DNA of 64,000 bases from Endozoicomonas sp. ISHI1 (GTDB lineage Bacteria; Pseudomonadota; Gammaproteobacteria; Pseudomonadales; Endozoicomonadaceae), in assembly GCF_024606225.1 (NCBI RefSeq), contig NZ_JAGRPU010000007.1, positions 1 through 64,000 on the forward strand, given 5' to 3'. The position numbers and the translations under genes are program-made. Below, in pieces: positions 26,624 through 37,000 of this stretch; the stretch's first letter is position 1; every line of letters begins with the position of its first letter. The notes under the pieces are model-generated. The model was not told the origin of the DNA. It searched no databases and was given only the letters and a program-made list of their open reading frames with translations.

Positions 26624-29600
26624 ATGACAAAAGCTCGCCCTAATGCATTAAGCCTTGCAGTGACCGTTGCCATCAGCTCTTCGATTATTAGCACACAGGC
26701 ACTGGCTGATCGCAAACTGCAGATAAAATCTGCCGATATTCTGGGCAATGGACATGCGGAGCTTACCCATAGTGAAGTCATGATTCGGCCCACCTTAGGT
26801 CCTGATGAACAGCCAATCCCCAAATCCTTTACAACCACTTACCCTTATGAGCCTGGGGAAGATGAAGTCTGTCTCTATAATTCTTTGAGCTTTGCAGACG
26901 CTTTTTATAATACTCCTGCCAAGGTTTCCAGTGTTGATCTGTTTGAGACAGACGAGAATAACGTTGCTCAGAAATACACCAAAGTCCTGAAGGCCGGTGA
27001 TGAGGGCGTTTTCAGATTCACCCATAATCTTGAAGAAACGGAACTGGTCATCGAAGTCAGAGGCGGAATGACCGATCGGAATACCATTGAGGATATTCGT
27101 AATCAATGGCAATCGCTCGGCATCAAAGGATTAGAACCATCAACGAAAATCGCCAACCCCTTGCAACTGGCTGATTTGCTGGAAGTGGCCAATAACAGAG
27201 CAGGAAACCTCGGCTCAAGTGAACACTATGTTCCCCTTGCCACCATTGAGGTAGGAAAAATTGAAGTAGAAGGGCGCACATTCATGCGTCTTATCGCTTC
27301 GGGCGATCAGCCCCCTGAACTGCAACGTCTGGGTCAATCAATCTTTGTCAATGACGATGCACTCCTGTCAGCAGCCGCCTCAGCCTATATTCAGGTTCAT
27401 GTCCTGGAAGAGGATCTACAGCAGCAGGCGCTTAATGAACTGTTGGCACACAGCAAACCCGTCGGGTATGTTGTACACGTCGAGAACGACAAGCGGGTTT
27501 ATCCTGTGCCTGAGGGCTATCCAAAGCTGGAAGTATCAGAAATTCCGGGGGAGGTGATTGTTTTCCATGGTCAGAAACTGAATCCGCATGATATCGCTGT
27601 TGTAGAAAGCATCCATAACCTCTGGCAACAAGCTCAGGGTGATAACCCCACTTCCGGATTAACAACAAAGATAAGAAAAAGGAAGGTCGAAAGCTACCAA
27701 TACGTCATTCGAAGCAGGCAGATGGCAGTGCTGGAGGAGCTTGTTGCACGGCAAAACGCTGCTGTTAACGAAGGACAGGAGACGCTTGCAGGGGAAGATA
27801 ATCCGGAGATACCTTCGCTTGAAATGAGAGACAGGCTGGCGATACGTTCGCTTGCATACTACGAGTCTCTCCATCAGGCGTTGGCCATTGCTGCTTCAGA
27901 TCAAGCCGATGAAGTCGAGTTCACACTAAAACCAGAACACATCAAAATCGCCTCGTCATTTATCACACACACCTGGCTGCAAATGCAACTGGCAAAACAC
28001 TTCAGCTTCAAACCCGTGCTTAGAAATCTTCTGAATAAACAGCATTTTGTTCAGAATATGCTGGATGATACTTTAGCCAGTATCTCCAAACTAATGAACG
28101 ATTTTATTTACAATGACGAAGATTTTGCTGACAAAATCCGGCGTGACCTGGCCAGACAGCTGATTGAAGTGGATAACAAGCTCGAAGAGCTTCAGCTAAA
28201 AGAAGCCAAACTCGTCCAGTTTAAAAATCAACTGCAGCAAGCAACGGAAAGAGCCGACGCCAGTGATAAGGAAAAGCAGGAAACACAATATCGCTATCAA
28301 GACGCTAAATTTGCGTATGAAACTCTTCGACGCAACATGGAAGAACTGGAAAGCCAGAAGCAGAAACTTGATCAGGAAGTCAAACAAATTCCAAAGCTGG
28401 AACAACAACTCCATGATGCCAGACTGGAGGCCAGAAAGACTTACAACTCTGAACTGGCAGCAATGCTTGGCATTGATGACTGGGATGATACCCAGCCACC
28501 AGAAGGGCAAGCCAGACGTCTCTTGGAGAAAATTAATGACATGCGTTCAAAGGTTATCGCAACCTATACCGCACCAGAAACATCTGATGAAGAAGCTTTA
28601 CAAGCAAAACCGGCGGCGTTTGAAGGCATATCAGGTACTACTCCGATCAATGAAGAGGATCTGAGTTACAGCGCTAATGGGCCCGTTCCAAATATAGATA
28701 AGACATTAGACGCAACAGGACGGTCCAGTAAAGAAGCTGCAAAGGCAAAACCGGCGGCCATTGAAGGCCGGTCAGGTATTACTCCAGTCAATGAAAACGA
28801 TCTGATTTACAATGTTCTTGGGCCCATGCTAATTCAGGATGAGACATTATTGGAAGGAGCGAATCCAGAGCAAATTCTTGCTCCCATTGAAAGAGGCTGT
28901 GGTCTGGTCCCGGTTGACAAAGCTGACCTGAAGGCTCGTGTCCGGGCCATTAAGGAACACATTGAGCACGTCAACCACCCCAGCTACCTCAGGCAGCAGG
29001 ATGAACAGGCCAATCAACAAACGGTTCAGCAACAAAGCACCACCCGCACAGAGGCTGAAAAAGCAGCAGCCACCAAAGCTCGCCTTGCACTCATCGCCTC
29101 ACATTTAAACATGCCGGATTTTGATGACAATACAGATATTGACACACAGCATAAACTTCTGGTCGAGAAGATCAAATCACTAAATGCCTTAACACAAAAA
29201 CTAACCAAACTGAGTGATGATCAACAGAGCGAGATTAAAACACTTCGCGAAGAGAATACTCGTCAAGAAGAAGATATTGCAAGACTTCGTCCCGCAGAAC
29301 AGATGTATGCAATTAAGTTTAAGCTGAAGAAGCCAGCAGATTTGGAAGCAGAACTGGAAAGCCTCAGAACACCACGCCACATAGTTAAACCGGAAGTACT
29401 TTGGAAACTGGGCGCCGTGGAGAAAGCTCTGAAGATGGATGATTTCGGTGCAGAGGACGATGTCTATTACCGACGCAACGCCATTTCTGAGGCGTTACAG
29501 ACATCCATCACAAAATTCAGGCAGAGAGCTGAGGAAGACGCGCTGAAGGTACTGAAGACTGCAGAAGAAATATTTGAGATCAAAGTCAATGAAGGTGATG

Positions 29601-32600
29601 ACAACAGAGAAAGACTTCACAGAATTCGTGCAATACTCGACGGCGATGATGTCACCGAAAAAAAACTGGATGATATAGAGAATGCCCTCAGCAAAGAAAA
29701 GTTCACGTCCAATTACGAAACAACGGGGACAAAACCTGGAAAGCTTCATGAGCTTCTTACCTTTTTTGTCGAAGACGCAGATGAACGAGTCTTGGCACAG
29801 CAGACAAGCATGCTCAAAACTGCAGAGGACGAGCTGGGCATCGCCACGAGTAAAAACCTCGCTGCCATAGAAAGAGGTAAGGATTCCGTTGCTAAACTGG
29901 CCGAAAAGCTGCAAGTAGATTTAATAAAAGACGCCAGTCTGGAAGAACAAAAGGGTTCTCTTATAAACAGAATCCAGACGTTAAAGCCTCTGGTAGGCTC
30001 ACTCTCTGTCGATGAAGAAGGGGTCAAAAGATATAAAAACAATCACATTGCTCGCGTACTCAACATTGAGGACTATAGAGATGATGCCCCAATAGATGAT
30101 CAGGTCAATCGTATTTTAGAAAAGCTCGCAGAGCTGGAAGCAGTAGCAAACACAGCGGGTCAGCCTGACACTCATGAGCGTATCGAAGCTATCGATGCTG
30201 AACTTGACAGGCAAATAGCCCGCCTGGGCCCCAAACCCCGATACACTCTTGATCGTGAGGTGGCCAGAGCCAGAAGAGCAGTAGCAGATGCTGAAAGTGA
30301 GCTGAAGGCTACTTATCGCAAGCTGGAGAACGTTCGTCGCAAACGACAGATATCTGCCGGTCCTGCTGACGTTAACCCAATCACGGATGAGGACAAGACA
30401 ACGCCTGATCAGGTAATGAAAAAACTTCAGGCTAATTTAGGCCTGACACCGGTTGACAAGCAAACCACTGAAGAGCGAGTAAACGACATCAGAGATCTTT
30501 TACATGGAGAAGATTCAGAGAAACAATATGAAATCGCTCAACAACTGAAAGCTACCACATCAGAACTGAAAATCTCTGTTGACGGTGACCCTGACAGGCT
30601 GACAGAAGAGGATTACTTTAATGCCATTGTGACCCACGCGGACACTTATGGTCAGGATGAAGTTGATTATCCAGCGGGCGAACTGCCTGAAACCAGGAGA
30701 AAGTACGCTCAGGTCACGAAATTCCTTCATGAGCACGCTTTAAGAGTAATGGAAATGACCCATGCACAGGATGAAGAAAAGCAAGCACAAGAGGAACTGA
30801 ATACTATAAATCAGGCGATCGACCACTCCAAAGACAGTGATCCGAAAGCTAAAACCAAACTTGAAGACGAAAGAGACGTGCAGGCATTAGTCCTGAAACA
30901 AAAAAGAGCAGTCATATCAGAAGCACAAGAAGACCTGGAAGCTCATGTAGCGACTCTTAGAGACCTTGAAGATAACGTGGGCCTCAAGCCAGACCCTACT
31001 GCCCACTATACTGACCGGGTTGACGCCCTGAGAAACAAACAGCTGGAGCTGGGAGGGGATGATGGTAGTGGCGGCAAGATTCTGCAGCTGACCGGGGAAC
31101 AGGACACTCTGAACAGAGAAATAGAAGTCAGGAAATCGGAAATAGATAAATTAAAGAAAGTGCTGCATGCTGCGGAGGAAGCCGCCGAAAATGAAGGTGG
31201 TCCCTTCCAGTACACGCCGGGGCAGGCAAGAATACTGGCCGATTTGCACGCCTACATGCAGTCGCACTCCCTCAAAAAACAGGCTCTGGAAGCCGTAATT
31301 GGCCTGTCAGAATCGGCAGAACTAAACGGTAAATCGATACCCAATCTTCAGACTTTTGACCTGGACGATGAATTTGCGCCGATTCGCCTGCAGGCCCTGG
31401 CCGGGGACAATCTGCCCTTTAATCAGGCCAGTCGGATTGTAGCAGTCTTCAAAGACCTGAAGGCGACGTTCACCTTCGAGCTCGCAGAAGATCAGTCTCT
31501 GAATCCTTTGGAAGAAGTCCAGATGCTGGCGAGCCGGGCGAGAATTTACATGAACACCGGGGCACAACAATTCGACGATGAAATCCACGGCATAGGTGAA
31601 GCAGCCATTCACTTCATTGAGCATGAACCAGAGGGCCTGAAAAGCTTCTCGGAATACTTCGCTACTCATTCTGCCAGTGGTCACAGGATCATCACTCTGC
31701 TGCGTGAAGGTCTGATCAGCAAGGTTGAACTGGAACACTACATGAAGGCCGTCAGAGGTGTCGATGGTTATCAGCTGGTGGATGAGTTTGAGCACTTCAT
31801 TGGCTATAAACACGGCGTCAGGGTGCCTGAGTTCAGGAAGGTTGTTCAGATGCTGTCCGACAAGGGTGCTGAGGAATTCATGCAGAGTGCCTTTACTCCT
31901 GTGACCGTGACCACCAATGGCCCGGCAGGCATGAAAGAATCTTTTGCCGGCATGAAGGAGTATGCCGCTTCTGTGATCGCCAACTACGTTCTTGACGATA
32001 TTGCCTTTGAAAACGGCCGCAGGACGGCAGCATTCCTGACCAATGTTCAGGATACCCTGACACCTTATGCCAATGCCGTTGGCCTGTCTGAATCAGACCT
32101 GATCAAGATCATCCATAGTACATTGATGCAGACTCATGCCGCAGCAGTTGAGCAGCAGCTCAATGATTACTGGATCAAGCCTTCAGCCTTCCTGGCACAG
32201 GCGGTCACCTGGTACTTCTCTAGCTACAAACCTCTACTGGTCACCCATACCGTCTTGCAGGCCGCCAGGCTGTCCCTGTCAAACATGGCTTTCCTCTATC
32301 TTCTGGACCTGACCAACAGGGGTGATTACACGCACAGGATGCTCACACCTTTCCAGCACTGGTTGGAGCGCTATAGTGTTGATCTTGACCGAACCAGGCA
32401 ATATGCCTACCACCGCGGCATTGAACAAGTCGCTGAAGTTGGCGGACTGGCAATGCCTTTTGGCAAAGCCGCTTCCTCAGTCATTCTGCTGAAAACCGGC
32501 TCTATGCTGTTTAAAAGACAGTACAACGCCAACCCCCGGATGTATCGCACTCTTTACCGTCTGGTGCCCGAAATGGTGAAATCCATGGGTTCCGGACAAG

Positions 32601-33775
32601 GCGTTCAGGTACCATTACTGCACAGAATTACACCAGAAAAAGTGAAAACCCTGGCCTCTGCCACAGCCGGTCTGGTGCTGGGTCCGGTAGCCACCGTCGG
32701 AGCATACACCCATGGTCTTATATCCGGGTTTACCTATGCTCAAACCTTCGGACTGGCTCTGGCATCGGGTCTCACATTCGACTTCTTCATGAACGACAAC
32801 AAAATGCTCACTCAGTGGCTGGGTGGACCTCTGGGCCGCAGTCTTGACAAGCTTAATCGCTGGCGAGGTGCCGGTGAAACGGAATCTGACTATGTGAAAC
32901 GGACTGCCATTGCCACACCTCAACGCTTCGGTGAAACCGATAAAGAGTATGCCAACCGTGTTAAAACCAACCACATGATGCATGGCTGGACGCGCAAAGA
33001 GAATTATCTTCAGTTCCGTGAACGACGTGATCGCACCATGAAGATGTATGAAAATGGCTGGGAGAGATACTTCAGGGAAAATGTGCCTAAATGGTCATTC
33101 TCCCACGCAGAAAGTGTTCCTTACTCTTACACCTTAGGCGCCTTTTACGAATGGCAGGAGGGCAGTGACAAGAAAGTGCCTGTCCATCATGAGAAAAATG
33201 CTCCTCAATCAAGCTTTTTACCTTCAGCTTCAGGCGATCTGCTTGATACTGATGAGAAGAGGGGGAAGTTGGATTGGGATGAATGGGAAAACGTCAGTGA
33301 AGCAACCACGGAATCGGCAACAACCGGTATTTTCAAATCTGTGACCAATGAAACACCGATAATAACTCCAAGTATGACGTTTCACCTTGAGTTCGCAGTC
33401 ACCACTCCGACTGCCACCCCCCCGGAAGTGGCGATGACACCTGTTGCTAAAACGCTAACTTCTTCGGCTGGTGAGGCATCCGTGACCAGTCAGATACCCT
33501 TGGCGACCCCGGGTGTAACGGCTGCCCCCAAATCCACAACGGCGACTTCATTGACAGTGCCCGAAGTAACGCCAACCGCAAAAGTGGATGACTTTGAGGA
33601 AGACGAGATATGGGAGGACATTGAACCCCAACCATTACCCACTTCAACTTCAGCGACAACAACTTCAGCGCCTCTGCCCCCCTCTGCAGCCGTGCAACCA
33701 AAACAGGCTGATCCGGAGTCGTTCGACTTTGATGAAGATTGGGGTGACATTATGAATACCCACAACGAACTCTGA
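26624..33775 (+). CDS. Giant secreted repeat protein, paralogue 1 (2383 residues)
   Basis: Family not recognised. The ATG follows GAGGTAGTAGA and opens a Sec signal peptide (MTKARPNALSLAVTVAISSS, cut after ALA). Residues 25-500 form the family N-terminal region, with VSSVDLFETDEN-like text, QKYTKVLKAGDEGVFRFTHN and FVNDDALLSAAASAYIQVHV. Residues about 500-1500 are mainly charged helix or coiled coil containing a degenerate repeat around LGIDDWDDTQ (614), LNMPDFDDN (826), LNIEDYRDDAP (1146) and LGLTPVDKQTT (1272). The conserved C-terminal region starts near 1524 (GGPFQYTPGQA) and includes hydrophobic stretches near 1855-1900 and 2010-2055. This copy alone has a Thr/Ser/Pro-rich tail of about 200 residues. 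It ends THNEL. Probably exported; role unknown. Confidence 0.85.
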   Translation: MTKARPNALSLAVTVAISSSIISTQALADRKLQIKSADILGNGHAELTHSEVMIRPTLGPDEQPIPKSFTTTYPYEPGEDEVCLYNSLSFADAFYNTPAKVSSVDLFETDENNVAQKYTKVLKAGDEGVFRFTHNLEETELVIEVRGGMTDRNTIEDIRNQWQSLGIKGLEPSTKIANPLQLADLLEVANNRAGNLGSSEHYVPLATIEVGKIEVEGRTFMRLIASGDQPPELQRLGQSIFVNDDALLSAAASAYIQVHVLEEDLQQQALNELLAHSKPVGYVVHVENDKRVYPVPEGYPKLEVSEIPGEVIVFHGQKLNPHDIAVVESIHNLWQQAQGDNPTSGLTTKIRKRKVESYQYVIRSRQMAVLEELVARQNAAVNEGQETLAGEDNPEIPSLEMRDRLAIRSLAYYESLHQALAIAASDQADEVEFTLKPEHIKIASSFITHTWLQMQLAKHFSFKPVLRNLLNKQHFVQNMLDDTLASISKLMNDFIYNDEDFADKIRRDLARQLIEVDNKLEELQLKEAKLVQFKNQLQQATERADASDKEKQETQYRYQDAKFAYETLRRNMEELESQKQKLDQEVKQIPKLEQQLHDARLEARKTYNSELAAMLGIDDWDDTQPPEGQARRLLEKINDMRSKVIATYTAPETSDEEALQAKPAAFEGISGTTPINEEDLSYSANGPVPNIDKTLDATGRSSKEAAKAKPAAIEGRSGITPVNENDLIYNVLGPMLIQDETLLEGANPEQILAPIERGCGLVPVDKADLKARVRAIKEHIEHVNHPSYLRQQDEQANQQTVQQQSTTRTEAEKAAATKARLALIASHLNMPDFDDNTDIDTQHKLLVEKIKSLNALTQKLTKLSDDQQSEIKTLREENTRQEEDIARLRPAEQMYAIKFKLKKPADLEAELESLRTPRHIVKPEVLWKLGAVEKALKMDDFGAEDDVYYRRNAISEALQTSITKFRQRAEEDALKVLKTAEEIFEIKVNEGDDNRERLHRIRAILDGDDVTEKKLDDIENALSKEKFTSNYETTGTKPGKLHELLTFFVEDADERVLAQQTSMLKTAEDELGIATSKNLAAIERGKDSVAKLAEKLQVDLIKDASLEEQKGSLINRIQTLKPLVGSLSVDEEGVKRYKNNHIARVLNIEDYRDDAPIDDQVNRILEKLAELEAVANTAGQPDTHERIEAIDAELDRQIARLGPKPRYTLDREVARARRAVADAESELKATYRKLENVRRKRQISAGPADVNPITDEDKTTPDQVMKKLQANLGLTPVDKQTTEERVNDIRDLLHGEDSEKQYEIAQQLKATTSELKISVDGDPDRLTEEDYFNAIVTHADTYGQDEVDYPAGELPETRRKYAQVTKFLHEHALRVMEMTHAQDEEKQAQEELNTINQAIDHSKDSDPKAKTKLEDERDVQALVLKQKRAVISEAQEDLEAHVATLRDLEDNVGLKPDPTAHYTDRVDALRNKQLELGGDDGSGGKILQLTGEQDTLNREIEVRKSEIDKLKKVLHAAEEAAENEGGPFQYTPGQARILADLHAYMQSHSLKKQALEAVIGLSESAELNGKSIPNLQTFDLDDEFAPIRLQALAGDNLPFNQASRIVAVFKDLKATFTFELAEDQSLNPLEEVQMLASRARIYMNTGAQQFDDEIHGIGEAAIHFIEHEPEGLKSFSEYFATHSASGHRIITLLREGLISKVELEHYMKAVRGVDGYQLVDEFEHFIGYKHGVRVPEFRKVVQMLSDKGAEEFMQSAFTPVTVTTNGPAGMKESFAGMKEYAASVIANYVLDDIAFENGRRTAAFLTNVQDTLTPYANAVGLSESDLIKIIHSTLMQTHAAAVEQQLNDYWIKPSAFLAQAVTWYFSSYKPLLVTHTVLQAARLSLSNMAFLYLLDLTNRGDYTHRMLTPFQHWLERYSVDLDRTRQYAYHRGIEQVAEVGGLAMPFGKAASSVILLKTGSMLFKRQYNANPRMYRTLYRLVPEMVKSMGSGQGVQVPLLHRITPEKVKTLASATAGLVLGPVATVGAYTHGLISGFTYAQTFGLALASGLTFDFFMNDNKMLTQWLGGPLGRSLDKLNRWRGAGETESDYVKRTAIATPQRFGETDKEYANRVKTNHMMHGWTRKENYLQFRERRDRTMKMYENGWERYFRENVPKWSFSHAESVPYSYTLGAFYEWQEGSDKKVPVHHEKNAPQSSFLPSASGDLLDTDEKRGKLDWDEWENVSEATTESATTGIFKSVTNETPIITPSMTFHLEFAVTTPTATPPEVAMTPVAKTLTSSAGEASVTSQIPLATPGVTAAPKSTTATSLTVPEVTPTAKVDDFEEDEIWEDIEPQPLPTSTSATTTSAPLPPSAAVQPKQADPESFDFDEDWGDIMNTHNEL

Positions 33776-33813
33776 TATTAGAAACCGGTAGACGATTCCA
33801 CCATAGCTATCCA

Positions 33814-33851
33814 AAAGAAGCCAGTATAAAGGAATACATACTGGCTTCTTT
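33814..33851 (+). terminator. Strong hairpin after giant gene 1
   Basis: A perfect 14-bp stem (33814-33827 with 33838-33851) and a 10-base loop, 39 bases after the stop. The downstream side is T-rich (TTCTTT) but has no long U run. Related weaker hairpins follow genes 4 and 5. Confidence 0.75.
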
Positions 33852-33926
33852 CTGATCAGGCAACCAATCAGCCACCTGAGAGAAGGTATGAATGAATGTA
33901 TTCCTTCCCTGAAAAAACGCGACTAA

Positions 33927-34014
33927 CAGCCATGAGCGATTGACAGCCGCTTCTTCGCCTGGTGTGGAAATCACTTTTCACGGTAATAAAAGTTTTCAGC
34001 TCCGAGGTAGTAGA
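33927..34014 (+). promoter_or_regulatory. 88-bp conserved upstream block, giant gene 2
   Basis: Same block as before genes 1 and 5: one 17-bp unit (CAGCCATGAGCGATTGA), then CAGCCGCTTCTTCGCC, TGGAAATCACTTTTC, GGTAATAAAAG and GAGGTAGTAGA at the ATG. TTGACA at 33940-33945 is a perfect -35 hexamer, but the -10 at 17 bases (TGTGGA) is weak, so an activator may be needed. Confidence 0.6.
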
Positions 34015-37000
34015 ATGACAAATGCTTGCCCCAATGCATTAAGTCTTGCCGTGGCCGTTGCAATCAGCTCCTCCATGATGGGTACACAGGCACAGGCCGA
34101 TCGCAGGCTTCAGACAAAATCTATTGATATTCAGAGCGACGGCCATGCGGAGTTTATCCGGAGTGAAGTCATGGTTCAGCCAACTTTAGGTGATGACCAA
34201 CAGCCAATACCCAACTCTTTTACCACCTCTTACCCTGACCAGTCTCAAAGAAATACGGACTATGTCCCTCCTTCTCTGAGCTTTACAGCAGTTCTTTCTG
34301 GTGTTGATGGTGGTGTTTACAGTGTTGATCAGTTTGAAACAGGCAAGAATAACCTTGCTCAGAAATACACCAAAGTCCTGAAGGTGGGTGATGAAGGCGT
34401 CTTCAGGTTCACCCATAATCTGGACAAAAAGGCACTGCACATTGAAGTCAGAGGCGGAATGACCGACCCGGATTCAATTGCGGCTGTTCGTGCTCAATTG
34501 GGTTGCGTCCCATCATTGGAACCGTCAACGAAAATCGCCACCCCCTTACAACTGGCTTTTTTGCTGGAAGGTGTCGACGACAGAGCAGGAAGCCTCGGCA
34601 GAAGTGATCACTATGTTGCCCTTGCCAGCATTGAAGTAGAAAAAGTAGAGGTGAATGGACGTACCTTTATGCGTCTTATCGCTGCGGGCGATCAGCCCCC
34701 TGAACTGCAAAGTCTGGGTCAATCACTCTTTGTCAATGATGAGGTTCTCCTGACAGCCGCTGCCTCGGCTTACATCCAGGTTCATGTCCTGGGAGAGGAT
34801 TTACAACAGCAGGCTCTTAATGACCTGTTGGCATACAGCAAACCCGTTGGCTATGTTGTACACGCCGAGGATGATACAGAGGTCTACCCTGTGCCTCCGG
34901 GTTATCCAAAGCTGGAAGTATCAGAAGCTCCGGGGGAGGTTATTGTTTTCCATGGTCAGAAGCAGAATCCGCATGACATCGCTTTCGTAGAAAACCTCTA
35001 TAAACTCTGGGTAAAAGCCTGGCTTAACAACCGCACCCCCGCAGCAGCAACACGAGTTAACAAATATAAGGTCAAAAGCTACCAGTACGTCATTCGCAGC
35101 AGGCAGATGGAGCTGTTGGATCAGTTTGCCAATCAGCTGGCCGCTCATCCCAATGCTGAGCTTGACGAAGATCAACTGATGATGCTTGCAGACTATGAAT
35201 CTCTCCAGCAGGCATTGAGTAGCGCCACCCCGGACGCGGCAGATGAATTTCAACTTGCAATAAGACACATCAAAGTTGCCGAGTCGATTATCACGTCACC
35301 CTGGATTCAGGTTCAACTCGCAAAACATTTCGGCTTCAAACCCGCACTGAGAAATCTTCTGACTAACGAGCATTTTCTCAAAGAATTTATGTCCATTGTC
35401 AACGGCGAGGCGGCCAATGCTTTTGACTACGACGAAGAGTTTGCCAGCAAAATCGTTGCCGACATGACCAGGCAAATACTTGAGAGGGAAAGCAGACAAA
35501 AGGAGCTACAGACGAAAGAAGTACGACTCGCCCAGCTCAAAAAGCTTTACCATCTCGAAATGGATAAAGCCAACCCCAATGATGAGGAACAACTGACAAC
35601 GCAACGACACTATCAGAACATTGAGGGTGAGCTTGCAGAGGTTCGTGTCAAACTGGAAGATCTGAAAAACCAGGAACGGAAACTTCAGCGGGAAGTCAAA
35701 CGAATTCCAGAGCTGGAACAACAAGTTCGTGATGCCAGAAAAGAAGCCAGTAATCATTACAACGCTCAATTTGCAAAAGAGCTTGGTATTGTTAACTGGG
35801 ATGACACCCAGCCACAAAAAGAGCAAGCCAGACGCATCACAGGGAAACTTAATGAAATCTTCAGAGCCGTTGCCGCAACAAAACAGCCTGAGGAAGAAGC
35901 TGTAAAAACAAACCTCGCCGCTATTGAAGTCCAGCTCGGTATTGCTCCAGACAATGAAAACGATCTGGATGCCCGCTTTCAGTCCATTCAACGGCATCTG
36001 CAACAGAAGGAAAAATTAACCGATGAGGCAATCTGGAATAGACTGATTGTCATTGAACAGCTCGGAGAGCAACATCTTCAGCATTTACAAAAGCTGAAAA
36101 AACAGAAAAACTGGCTACAGGAACTTCAGCAGGAACTTGATCGAACTCCAGCGCTGAGACGAGAAGTTCGTGATCCTATAGAAAAGACCATAACCGATTA
36201 CTACGTTCAACTGGCAGAAGGGCTTGGTATTAGCAACTGGGTTGTGACCGAGCCATTTGAAGAACAAGCCAGACTCATCAGAAAGAACATTCATAAAATC
36301 AAAAGATCGGGAAAGTCCCGGAAAAAAGCTGTAATAGAAAAACTGGCGGCCGTTGAAGGCCAGTACAACATCTTTCCCAACAATGAAAACGATCTGGAAG
36401 CTCGCTTTCAGTCCATTGAACAGCACCTGCAACAGCACCTGCAACAACAAACAGAACTCATCGAAGGGGTAATACGAAATAGACTGGCTAACCTTGAAGT
36501 TCAGCTGGGTCTGGTTCCGGGTGACGAAGAGCAAATGGCATACCGTCAAGACCTCATTCGGCAGCACTTAAGGCAGCAGATAGATCAGGTCGACCAGGAT
36601 TACCTTCGGCAACAGAGCATCAAAACAGGCGCTGAAAAAATAGCTGCAACCAAAGCTCGATTTGCAAGCATTGCCAAACATTTAAACATTCAGAACTTTG
36701 ATGACAATGAAGATATTGAGACCCAGCAAAAACGTCTGATTCAGAGAATTCAGACACTGAATACTCACGCCGCCAAGGAAGAAACGTTCGTCAAACTCAG
36801 GCAGGAAGCTATGGCGACGGTTCTTGGCCTTGAACTGAATGAAGACAGCACATTAGAAGACCGCCAGGAACTGATAGAACATCGTCAGCTCAGGCTCTAC
36901 AGACTTGCAGATTTCGAAAAAGAACTGGAACACATCTCAGTATCAGGCCATCCGATAACCACGCTTTCGGAATTGGAAGATGTACTACAAGACATCAGAA

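Noticed and set aside
26549-34014. 25-codon upstream extensions of giant genes 1 and 2 (TTG starts at 26549 and 33940)
   Set aside because: They would bury the signal peptide, lack a ribosome-binding site, and are absent before genes 3, 4 and 6. Better read as part of the conserved 88-bp upstream block.
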